64,000 bases of DNA, from the NCBI RefSeq assembly GCF_028769735.1, contig NC_088172.1, positions 91,836,951 to 91,900,950 of the forward strand. The letters are read 5' to 3'. Source of the stretch: Zonotrichia leucophrys gambelii (Eukaryota; Chordata; Aves; Passeriformes; Passerellidae). The notes beneath the pieces are model-generated. The model made no database searches, had not been told where the DNA came from, and saw nothing but the letters and a program-made list of their open reading frames with translations. A program made the position numbers and the translations under genes. Positions 1-10,902 of the stretch are shown piece by piece. Numbering within the stretch: the stretch's first letter is position 1; the number at the start of each line of letters is the position of its first letter.

Positions 1-2512
1 TCACTTGGTCAAATTATTGTAACTTTAATGGTTGCATGTGGGGAGATCTTAAGGACTTAGACTGTTTCCCTTGCTACCAGCTCTTTAAAGAAAGAGTGCA
101 CCTATTGATGCTTGAAAAGGCCAGGAAAGTTAGGGATGTTGCAACATTTTTATTAGGGAATTTATCTTGTAGGCTGCCTGCTCTAATATGGTTCATCTCT
201 CAGTGAACATCAGAAAATATAAGTTGGAGAAACACATGGAAGCCTTGGGATGCCGTGTGCTGCGTGGTCACTTTTGCTTGCACGTGTCCCTCTCAGCAAA
301 GGGGTGACAGCACTGGTTAAAAGCATTTGTGGATGGACTTGGGGGAACCTGGGAGCTGCACAGGCCCCAGTGCTCTCTCTGTGCCTTTTCCCTGCAGCAA
401 AAGCCCTGCTGGCATTCCTGCCCAGACATTTCCGGGGGCACAGAGGCAGAGATGGTGCTCACAGTCACACCTACTTACAGCTTTGCGCTGTGTGAAAATG
501 AGTGTTCCCCACTCATCTAGTTTTCAGCTGAGCAGATCTTGAATTTGATTGCATCCTAAGACACATCTGGTTGTAGCACTGCAGACAAAGTCCTTGAAAA
601 ACCACAAAGAAAAGGTGTTTAGGTTAAGAATACTCTTGTGATTAAGAAAATATTGAAAGTCCTCAAGTGTTTGTTTAAAGAAAATAATTTTCATTAAAAT
701 GCTGGCACAATTTCAAGCAATTGATTTTAATTTTGAAGTGTTGAAAATGCCCTCAGATAATTTCTGCAGCATTCCAGAACCCAGAAGTGATTGTAGAAAG
801 CAAGTCACTTAAGAAATCAACTGCAGAACTGAAATTCATTTCCTGTTTTCTAAGAAAACAAAAAAAGGCCCAAGGCTCTCAAGTCTTTCTGAGAAAGACC
901 TTCTCACAAGCAGTTTTCAGGCAGGCAAGTGTGGTTTGCCCTTTGTCCCCTCAACAAAAGAGTCTGCACATTCAGAAAGCTTCCAAGAACCACACAAGAC
1001 ATGTGAATACAAATAATTTACTGGACTTTGGTACCAAGTACACTATTTAAGCATGGCTCTGTTGGACCTGAAAGCAGTCTAAAACCATTGCATTATGATT
1101 TTAAAGATGCTCAGTGATGCATATTTTACAACACTTGTGCTCTGATTTCATCAAAGCAGCAGTCTGATCATTTCATATTAGGATTTCATCTAGGATTACT
1201 GAAGCTTCAGTTCACTGACCTTGGGTGGAGTAGAGAGTTCTTTCTTCAAAGAAACCAAGGGAAATTGTGTCTCCAGCCCAGCTCAGAGGAGTGAGCACCC
1301 CCAGGCAGGCAGGCACGTTCTTTCTCTGGGGTTTTGCTACCAGCAGCACTTGGGACAAGTTGTGCCTCCATCCAGCAAGGAGGTGTTGCAACTTGCTGCA
1401 AGCGCAGCTGTTGCCTCATTTTGGTTTCAAGGAAGCAGATTCTGTAAAACATTCTGCTAGGAAAGTTGGTTTCCATTTAGAAAGGAGGAAACAAATTGAA
1501 AAGAAAAATAAGAAAGAAAAAGAAGACAAATATGCCTCTGAGCAGGCTTTTGAATGCTTTCCTTTGTTAACTTGTACAGTTACCAGGCCTGAATATGACA
1601 ACGATCTTCCCATCAAGAGCATCCAAACAAAAACTTCAACAGGACTTTTCTATCTCATAGAGCCATACAAACTTCATAACTTTTTTTATTTTAGTTTTCC
1701 ACAGTTGTTTTTTTTTCTCTAGCAATTGAATGCCTAGGTGCTTGATGCTTCCCCTGGGATGCCAAAAAGTGGCCTTTATTTTGTGGGAGAGAGTTTTTGA
1801 CAAATTAGGCCATTTGAGTCTATTGATAAGAGTCACATAAAAATTTACATCGACAAAATGCCAATTCAGAAAAGGAAGTCAACAATTTTTATTTTTTAAC
1901 GTCACCACCATTTTCTAGATTTAGTGTCTGCCCCATTTATTCAGTTCTCTGCAGCAGCTTTTTCTGGGTTTACCATAATTCTCACATTATCAACATCCTC
2001 TTCATCAGCTTGAAGGCAGGTAAGAAATTAGAGATAAGTTAGTTCACTGTTGAATCACCTGATGTAAATTATTCAGGGTGTTAATCCTGATGCATGTGGG
2101 CTGGGAAGAGGGAAGAGAGGACTGCTTTAGTGGGTCTGGTAGTTTTTCCTCCACTGTGCTTCACACATGTGGTAAGGCAAGGGCAATAAATCAGAACAAA
2201 GGCAGTAAAGGATGAAGGCTTTAGGGAACATGTGTTTTAGAGGAGAAACTTGGCTCACCACTAAAGCAGCACTGCCTTATAACGGATGTTTAAAATTCAG
2301 ATGTGGAAAAAGACTGACAGAATTATATAAATGCAAGAGGTTTGCAGATCTGTGCAGCTTTTGGCCAGCACTGCAAGCCAGTCCATGTCTGGCAGCCCCT
2401 CTGGGCCTGGGCAGGCAGGTCCGTGACCCAGAGCAGCAGGAGTGCAGCACATTGGGGTCACAGCTCATCCCACAGCAACACTGCTGCACTGTGGGCTCAA
2501 ACAAAGCACTGA
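1..2512. other. Intergenic, no gene seen
   Basis: AT-rich sequence with only short chance reading frames (the longest about 150 codons, with no recognisable domain). I saw no splice-bordered coding exon, RNA gene or clear repeat family here. Ancient decayed repeats cannot be excluded by eye. Confidence 0.6.
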
Positions 2513-4396
2513 AGAATCACAGAATCACAGAATCACAGAAATTCTAGGTTGGAAGAGACCTTTAAGATCATCGAGTCCAACCCATGTTCTAACACCTCAA
2601 CTAGATCATGGCACCAAGTGCCACATCCAGTCTTTTTTTAAACTCTTCGAGGGATGGTGACTCTACCACCTCCCTGGGTAGATGATTCCAGTATTTGACC
2701 ACTCTTTCTGTAAAATACTTCCTCCTTAATTCTAGCCTGTATCTTCCTTGGCGCAGCTTGAGACTGTGTCCTCTTGTTCTGTCTGTTGTTGCCTGGAGGA
2801 AGAGACAGACCCCCAGCTCACCACAGCCACCCTTCAGGAAGTTGAAGAGAGTGATAAGGTCACCCCTGAGTCTCCTTTTCTCCAGGCTGAACAACCCCAG
2901 CTCCCTCAGTCGTTCTTCATATGGCTTGTGCTCCAAGCCCCTCACCAGCCTCGTTGCTCTCCTTTGGACACGCTCAAGCATCTCAACGTCCCTCCTAAAG
3001 TGAGGGGCCCAGAATGGACGCAGTACTCCAGGTGAGGCCTCACCAGTGCTGAGTACAGGGGAAGAATGACCTCCCTGCTCCTGCTGGCCACACCGTTCCT
3101 GATACTGGCCAGGATGCCATTGGCCTTCTTGGCCACCTGGGCACACTGCTGGCTCATGTTCAGCCAACTGTCAACCAGCACCCCCAGGTCCCTTTCCACC
3201 TGAGCACTGTCCAGCCACACCATCCCTAGCTTATATCGTTGCAGGGGGTTACTGTGGCCAAAGTGCAGGACTCGGCACTTGGACTTATTGAACTTCATCC
3301 CATTATATTCTGCCCATCCATCCAACCGTTCCAAGTCCCTCTGCAAAGCCCTCTGTCCCTCTAACAGATCAACACACATTCCCAGCTTAGTGTCATCTGT
3401 AAATTTGCTAATAAAGGACTCTAAGCCCTCATCCATGTCATCAATAAAAATATTAAACAGAACTGGTCCCAGCACAGATCCCTGAGGGACACCACTGGTG
3501 ACTGGTCGCCAGATGGATGCAGCACCATTCACCACCACTCTCTGGGCCCGGCCATGCAGACAGTTCTGAACCCAGCAAAGAGTGCTCCTGTCCAAGCCAC
3601 GGGCTACCAGCTTGTCTAGGAGTATGCTGTGGGAGACAGTGTCAAAGGCCTTGCTGAAATCCAAGTAAACAACATCTACAGCCTTCCCTGCATCCACTAG
3701 GTGGGTTACCTGGTCATAAAAGGTGACCAGGTTGGTCAAACATGACCTACCCCTCCTAAATCCATGCTGGCTGGGTCTGATACCTTGGCCATCTTGTAAA
3801 TTTTGCGTGATGGCGCTTAATATAAACTGTTCCATTATTTTGCCAGGTACTGAGGTTAGGCTGACTGGTCTATAATTACCAGGATCTTCCTTTGCACCTT
3901 TTTTGTAAATGGGTATCACATTGACCAGCTTCCAGTCATCCGGAACCTCACCAGTGAGCCAGGACTGTTGGTAAATGATGGAGAGTGGCTTTGCAAGCTC
4001 ATTTGCGAGCTCTCTCATTACCCTGGGGTGGATCCCGTCTGGTCCCATAGATTTATGAATATCTAAGCATTTCAGTAGTTCTATGACTGCCTCCTCTTGG
4101 ATAATGTGGGGACCATTCTGCTCCCTGACACCACCAACCAGCCCAGGCAGGCAGGTGTCTTGAGGGCAAGTCATCTTCCCACTAAAAACTGAGGCAAAAT
4201 AGGCATTAAGCACTTCTGTCTTTTCCTCATCTTCAGATACTAAGTTCCCTCCTTTGTCCAATAAAGAACAAAGGCTGGTCTTACCTTTCCTTCTACCATT
4301 AATGTATTTGTAAAAACATTTTTTATTATCCTTTACAGAAGTTGCCATTCTAAGTTCAAACTGAGCTTTGGCCTCCCTAATTTTTTTTCTGAATCC
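2513..4396 (-). mobile_element. CR1 LINE, 5'-truncated, with most of ORF2 reverse transcriptase
   Basis: The element reads right to left. Its 3' end is marked at 2,513-2,540 by three tandem copies of an 8-base unit (AGAATCAC on the plus strand) followed by the usual CR1 3' tail. The coding part resembles the CR1 reverse transcriptase. It runs from about 4,393 (KKIREAKAQ) through a [13 protein letters not shown] motif and [10 protein letters not shown] to the catalytic box, here FTDD where CR1 normally has FADD. It ends in the typical C-terminal region ([30 protein letters not shown]) with a stop near 2,601. The element lacks its 5' region: ORF1, the endonuclease and the start of ORF2 are missing. 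The reading frame changes once, near 3,015. 5' truncation is normal for LINEs. It is almost certainly not active. Confidence 0.95.
2601..4393 (-). pseudogene. CR1 ORF2 reverse transcriptase remnant, one frameshift
   Basis: Two overlapping frames carry one protein. The upstream frame runs from about 4,393 to about 3,015 and the downstream frame from about 3,015 to 2,601. The switch falls just after the conserved HLEYCV stretch: one base is missing relative to the expected codon before the conserved FWAP block, which is why the protein jumps frame. No other stop interrupts about 1.8 kb, so the copy is fairly young. The upstream open frame extends beyond the element to 4,546, but that part (residues 1 to about 50) is flanking DNA read in frame by chance. 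The protein lacks the endonuclease domain and should not be functional. Confidence 0.9.
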
Positions 4397-5016
4397 AGTC
4401 CAGCCCAGGCAGCTCACACTTTGTTTTCCAGGACCAGAGCCCTCTCCAGCTGCTGCTGACAGACCTATTGCAAGCAAACCCATGTCGGCCAGGAGCATGC
4501 TGCTGGAGGAGTCCTTTGCCATCCCTGGGGTCTGTACAACCCTCACACTGCAGTGCCAGGCAGCAGCTTCACACAGCCAGGAGATTCTGCTGGGACTCTG
4601 CTCCCGGCTTGGGCAGGCAGAAACTGCTCAGCAGCAGTAAGAACTACTTTGGAGCACATTTGCCAAGATGTTTGGAAACGTGGACATGAAGAGAGGTGCC
4701 CCATGAGGTTTCCCAAGGCCTCCAAGTGTGTCAGGGCCTTCGGACACAATCCCTGAAATGGGAATTTTCTCCCTCTCTCCCTCCAGTCTCCCAGAGGCCT
4801 TAAGTGTGTTTGGTTTGCATGGCAAGGTGCTGAGAGCATGGGGGGCTGCAGGGGTGGCTTCTGCAGGAAGCTGCTGGAAGCTTCCCCACATCCAACAGGG
4901 CCAAACTGACCTGCTGCTGGCCAAAGCTGGGACAATCCTGAGTGATGGAAATGCCTCTGGGGCAACCTCTGTGAGCAGGAAAGAAAACCAGTTATTGGGC
5001 ACTCATAACTGCAGCA
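4397..5016. other. Intergenic, no gene seen
   Basis: Unique-looking sequence between the CR1 copy and the polypurine array. Open frames on both strands here are extensions of frames running through the neighbouring repeats. I saw no domain or splice signal that supports a gene. Confidence 0.6.
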
Positions 5017-5456
5017 AGAGAGGAGAGGGGAGGGGAGGGAGGAGAGGAGGGAGGGAGAGGAGAGGAGAGGAGAGGAGAGGAGAGGAGAGAGAGGAGAGGA
5101 GAGGAGAGGAGAGGAGAGGAGAGGGAGAGGAGAGGGAGAGGAGAGGAGAGGAAGAGGAGAGGAGAGGAGAGGAGAGGAGAGGAGAGGAGAGGAGAGGAGA
5201 GGAGAGGAGAGGAGAGGAGAGGAGAGGAGAGAGAGGAGGAGAGGAGAGGAGAGGAGAGGAGAGGAGAGGAAGAGGAGAGGAGAGGAGGAGAGGAGAGGAG
5301 AGGAGAGGAGAGGAAGAGAGAGAGAGAGAGAAGAGAAGAGAAGAGAAGAGAGAAAGAGAAGAGAAGAGAAGAGAAGAGGAGAGAAGAGAAGAGAAGAGAA
5401 GAGAAGAGAAGAGAAGAGAAGAGAAGAGAAGAGAAGAGAAGAGAAGAGAAGAGAAG
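5017..5456 (+). repeat. GGAGA polypurine array grading into GAGAA
   Basis: About 440 bases made almost only of A and G on the plus strand. The left three quarters are tandem GGAGA with irregular GAGA and GGA interruptions. From about 5,328 the unit changes to GAGAA. The opposite strand is pure CT. All six frames stay open over long stretches (apparent proteins of 170-310 residues, Ser/Leu-rich or Arg/Glu-rich) only because the unit contains no stop codon. Confidence 0.97.
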
Positions 5457-7762
5457 CTCTGCAGAACACCAGTGGAGAAGGAGGGGGAAGAGGTGCTCAC
5501 CCCACCCCACTTTTGAAAGGCCAAGAAGTGCCTCTCTGCATGTTTGGGCACCCGAATCCCTCTGCAGAGAGTTTTACATTTCATGACCCTTCCCCTCCTC
5601 CTGTGGGCAGCCCATGGGACTCCCAGCCAGGCTGGTGGCCAAGGTCAGCCCTGGAGTGACCAGTGCTGAGGGCAGTAAAGCAATCTGGGCTGCTGGCAGG
5701 ACACAAGGAATCCCAGGAGGGTAACAGGGCTCCTGCTTGTCTGTCCTGTGCCTGTTAACCTCTGAGGGTAAATGGTCTCTGTTTCACTTAATGCAATAGC
5801 TTTGCTGCCAGTCTCTGCCAATACACTTTAGGCCAAGTAGTCTAACACTAAATGTATCCTACATACACTTTGTTGTGATATTAGACTGCTTTTCCAAATT
5901 TCCCTCTTTTTTCATGCTTTATCCATTCCAAGCTTAAATAAAGGCAAAGCCCAGAGTCCAAGAATCGAGTGGTGACTGAGATGGGGGCTGTGAAGAGGAA
6001 TAGAGAGGGAGAAGAGCTATAAATGGAATCAGGGAAGCATGGCTTGGGGTGATTAATGAGCTTACTGTGACGAGTGCTTACTATAAACAGCAGGTAGAGG
6101 AGCAAAGCCAGCAGCAGAAAGTGCTCAGGAGCACGGAAGATGAAGCCATGGCCCCACACATCAGCAGGGACCCTCCTCAGTGGGGCTTTGGGGGTATTCA
6201 GCAGCATTCATAGAACCGCTGGGGAACAGCATGCATCCTTGTGGGAACCTAGGACAAAAGGGAGATTTAAATAAAATACAATTCAATTTCTAGCAGCAAA
6301 GTCCTGGCTAAAGGTGCTGCTAGCAAGTGCCTGTGCTTTTACCCTCTTTCCTGGGATTTTCCTCTAGCAGTGGATATTCCTGGTGCCCACCCTGCCTGCC
6401 AGGTTTGCAGCCCCAGTGGGGTGGAAAGAGAAGGACTTTGGAAGGATTGAGGGACTAATGATCAGGGAAATGCAGTGCAGTTTGGAGCAGCTGTCCTGCA
6501 GCATTCAGCAGGATCCCAGCATTATCATTCCCAAGGATAAATGTGCAAATGGAACCTCTGAAATCCTCTCGCTGGCTTAAGAACAGAAAAACACAAGCAA
6601 AGAAAAAATTTCAATGGAAAACAAAACCAAAATTCTCCCCCCACAAAAATTGGTGCTTTTTGATATTATATTGCAATGAAACTGAAACTTCCTCCTTGTT
6701 CTCTGTTCCATGATTATTGATCCATCCCTCTTAGGAAAGCTCAGACTGCTGTCAAGTTGTGAGAAAATGGAGAATGGGCAAAATTGGAATTCCAGAGGTG
6801 GATAGTTATGGATAAACTCAATGCAAACTGTTTTTATAAATAAACTGGCCAAGACTGAATTACTGTTAAAACAAAATATCAATTTTAAACTGTGAAAATA
6901 GAAGCTGTATAAAGCAAACTACTCAGAGTCTTCAAAGAAAACTACTGGGTTACTCAACACAGTGAGCTCTATGAATAACTCCAGCCCACTCCAGCTTGAT
7001 TTTCCCTTGCTTCAGTGCAGAAAAGTTTCCAGTGCTTGTGGCAACCAACTCAGTTCACCTTGTTCTTGCTGGGCAGTTTTTGCAGCAGTGCAGAGCAGAT
7101 GCAGTGGGGGTCAGGATCTGATCCCCCATATGCATGGTTCTAAAGATTATCATTCAGCAGAAGCCACTGTGAGGAAGAAAAAATGCTAAGCCCAGAGCCT
7201 GAGTCATTTCTGTGACCCAGAATGCTAACAAACATAATATTTTATTTGGCTGGTTATAGAACACATGTGGCAAAGCCTCCATTTTTGGGGAAGGTTTGTC
7301 CTGCAGCACAAAAAGGAAAGAAAAGACACTGCCTGTCTCTGCAGTGCTCATCCTTGCACCCACACAAGCTGCTCTCACCTGAATTTTAATTCTGGATGCA
7401 TGATAACTCTGTTTACTCTGCAGAAATACCAACAAGATCCCAATCAAAGATTAATATCAAGATCTGCAGGGTGGGTGCAAACAGGAAAACATCCCCATGA
7501 AAAGTTTATACTCCAAGCAACAATGGGAAGGTTCAAGATGATCAGTTATTTAAAGGGACATGAAAAGTAGCAAGTTCAGGACAGATTTGAGCAGCAAAAC
7601 ACATTCCCCAGTGTGTCCAGCACCAGCAAGAAAATTGTTCAGTGATCTTAGACCTGAGTTCAAGGCTGAGAGACTACAGGAACCTTTTGGGGCTTTGTAT
7701 TTAAAGTTCCAGTTCCAATTCTGACCTAGCATCAGGTCCTAGATATGGTCTTTGCGCTGTAA
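5457..7762. other. Intergenic, no gene seen
   Basis: Ordinary non-coding sequence with short chance frames only. I saw no exon with matched splice borders and no repeat I can name. Confidence 0.55.
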
Positions 7763-7830
7763 TCAACCAACCAACCAACCAACCAAACAAACAAACAAAC
7801 AAAAAACCCCAAACCAACCCAACAAAAAAA
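7763..7830 (+). repeat. CCAA/CAAA microsatellite
   Basis: Tandem CCAA units pass into CAAA units and then an A/C-rich tail. This is a simple repeat without coding content. Confidence 0.9.
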
Positions 7831-10630
7831 GGAACAATTACTAATTTACCCACCAGAAACCTTTCACTTGCCAGTGAACTCCCCCAGCATTTGAAGGGGA
7901 GCCAAGGGGTGAGAGACATTACAATGCCCAGGAGGAGCCCAACAAGAGGGTTGTTTGCTGTTTTCCCCATCCTGGCAGCTGTTCCTGATGTCCCCAAACC
8001 TGTACTAAACATTCCTTAGGGATGTTGTACAAAGGGAAGGGTCCCTATCCCAACAGGACTGGGAGGGTTTAGGCTGCCAATTCAGCCAGCTGGGTGAGTG
8101 TGAGTCCACTGCAGGCACAGGAGGGGAGGCTCAGGCTCCCATCCTTCCCTCAGGAAGGCTGATGCTGTGCCAGCACACACAAAGGGTGCACACACATGTG
8201 TTCTGTACTGGCTCAGCTCCAGGGATGCTGATTCCAGCTGAGGAGCTGTATCTAGCACAGCAGGAGATAACCTTTCCAGCCTTTCCATCTGGTCCTGCCA
8301 CAATAAAGATGTTTCAAACACCTCCAGGCAGGTGGAGGGTTATGAAGTTGGGACAGTGATAGCCATTGCCCCACTTCCTTCAAATCCTTTAGCTGTTCCC
8401 TAAAGCCTCTCCTCACCTGAGCCCCCACAGGACCTACAGCTCACCTCCTCCTCTTCCCTGGACACTGACCAGCTGCCCCCAAGCTGCCTGTGTCCATCAG
8501 TGAGGGACAAGCCCTCTGCTTGGGACCCCTGCAGTCAGCCCAGCCCATCCTCGGTGGGTTTGCTCACCAGGGCTGTCCCTTGAGCTGGGAGCTGTGACTG
8601 AGCCTGGGCCCGCTGCCACCCAGCTGCTGGCACTTGGCACTGGGCTGTGTGACTCAGGCTGGCAGCAGCCCTTGCAGATGCCTTCCCCTGATTTATATCT
8701 GCAAGGGATCCTTTGTGTTCAGGCCCTATTGTTGGCATGCCAGCCTCACTGTAGAAATCTGGAGTTAATAAACTCCACTTTGCGAGCCCAGCAGCTCAAT
8801 CCAGGACTCAGCTTTGTAGGGCTGGCAGTGCTCACTCCTGCTCCATCAGCACGGCTGCTGATGCCTTTACCTTGCAAAAATCCTGTGATTTCACACATGG
8901 ACAATCCCAGGGGAACCCCAGGGTCACAATGCCTGGTAGTCTGCCTCTGTCTTGCTCCATCTCTTTACCCATTTTGGAGCCTGTGCTCTTGCAGCCCCAC
9001 CCCTAACTGCAAGAAGCCTCTTGGCACCATCAAGTTGAGGTCCCCCAGAGAAAACAGACAATTTCAAAAAAAGAAAAAATATAAAGACAAAAGATGGATG
9101 TGTGGGTTCATTTATGGAGCTGTATTAATAATGGGACCATCTCTATCCCTCTCCAGAACCAGTGACATTTTACAGAGGGCAGAGGGACTCACACATGGCA
9201 CTGCAGCCTTTCTTCCACGGCAGATTCGGGGCTTGTTTGTTATCAGTCAAAAAGGGTGGAAGCAACTTTCACTTCTCAGCAATCCCATGGGACAGGTGTG
9301 CTCTGGAGCTGGCTGCATTCCAGCAGAGTGATTCACTGACTTCAAGCCACATTTTTGGTTTGTGTAAGCTGGACTGACATCAGTGGAGCTGCACCATCTG
9401 ACATCAGCCCAAGCACACATCTCCACGTTCTCAGGGAAGGGAGATCACTCCTGGAAGGTTTGGAGCAGCTCCTCGGTGCTGCAGGCTGGATGCCCCTGCA
9501 GACAATGAGCCCTGCCTGGGAGGATGTGGGAAGGTGCAGAAATCCAGGAAGGCTCTTTTGCTTTGTGTTACTCTGGAGAAGAAATGAGGCAGCTCTCCTC
9601 ACCGTGAATGACAATGGGCAAACAAGAGGAAACATCTGGCAAACAAAATAAAACACTTCAGGACTGAACCTGGGAGCTGAGGCTGGGAGAGGCTCCAGAG
9701 AGCCCCTGGTGCACAGGGAACAGTGGGATCAGAGTGTGACACTCATCACCCCCATGGGACAGACGCAGGGTGTCAACAGCTTTTCTTGGGAAGAACTGAA
9801 AGGATTAAAGCACTTCCATTCCTTCACCCAGAGGAAAATGGGCAAACACAGGACAGCCATGTGTGACTATAATGAACACTTCAGTGCTGGTCCTGTGCAG
9901 TGCTGGGCAGGTGAAGGGATGTGTTCAGCTCCTGCCCTGCTCCTGCCAAACTAACCAAGGCTAAGCAGGGCTTACAGCCATCCTCTCTCCAGCCCTTTTG
10001 AGGAGATTTGCTCCTCAGCAAATCCCTCTTCCAAAAACTGACAAAAATCTACACATTGAGAAGCTTGGATACTGGTGTGAGAATTAGGCAGAGCCACAGA
10101 GCGATGCTGTACATTAAATATTGTGATTGTCTGCAGGAGCATTCACACAGGAACAAGCAGCTAGCTCCCTTTGCAAATCAGGGTTCAGCAGAAGTAACTC
10201 CAACTTACAGCAGGAGAGCATGAACCACGGAGATCAAAGGCTGTTGCTGTTACAGTAAAACATAGGCAAGTACCATAAGCACCTTAGGAAACATTTAGGC
10301 AGAATTTGGGCACCCTGGTTGGAAACTGCACTCTGGGAGCTCCATATTCCCACTCTGCTGCTGCCTAGCCCTGGAGGTGCCTGAACTTGCCCACTGCCTC
10401 CTGCTTTGAGTCACTGGATGGCTGTGAAGCTGCTCCCAGGTGTGCTCAGAGCTGCTCCCATCCAAACATCCCCACTACAGCTCTCAGGTGACGCTGCCGT
10501 GCTCTGGCAGCAGGGCTGGCAGGGCTGTCCCATCCCCAGCAGGACCCAGCCAGGGAGCTGCAGCAGGAGCAGCACAGTGCCCCAGGCAGAGCCTTTTGCT
10601 GCAGCAGCACCAGAGGCTGGGCTGTCCCTG
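7831..10630. other. Intergenic, no gene seen
   Basis: No supported gene. A 245-codon frame at 8,594-9,331 (plus) has no recognisable domain, has the amino-acid make-up of random GC-rich sequence, and shows no obvious splice context, so it is not called. Confidence 0.5.
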
Positions 10631-10902
10631 GAGCATCCCTGTGCTGTCCCTGGAGCATCCCTGTGCTGTCCCTGGGAACACCCCTGTGCTATCCCAGGGG
10701 AGACCTCTGTGCTGTCCCTGGGAACACCCCTGTGCTGTCCCTGGAGCATCCCTGTGCTGTCCCTGGAACATCCCTGTGCTGTCATTGGGAACACCCCTGT
10801 GCTATCCCAGGGGAGACCTCTGTGCTGTCCTTGGGAACATTCCTGTGCTGTCCTTGGGAACACCCCTGTGCTATCCCTGGGGACATCCCTGTGCTGTCCC
10901 AA
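10631..10902 (+). repeat. Minisatellite, 22-24 base unit, about 12 copies
   Basis: Tandem units of 22-24 bases share a CTGTGCTGTCCCTGG core with variable lead-ins (GAGCAT, GGAACAC, GGAGACC). A block of five units is itself repeated: the stretch starting near 10,674 recurs near 10,787, an offset of about 113 bases. Open frames crossing it on both strands (for example 10,406-11,083 plus and 10,411-11,172 minus) follow from the lack of stops in the unit and are not genes. Confidence 0.95.

Noticed and set aside
4543..5584. Open frames of 170-308 codons on both strands across the 5.0-5.5 kb region
   Set aside because: They are translations of a GGAGA/CTCTC array that lacks stop codons, giving Ser/Leu or Arg/Glu monotony with no domain.
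8594..9331. A 245-codon plus-strand frame in the desert
   Set aside because: No domain, no CpG island, no splice context, and its composition matches local GC content.
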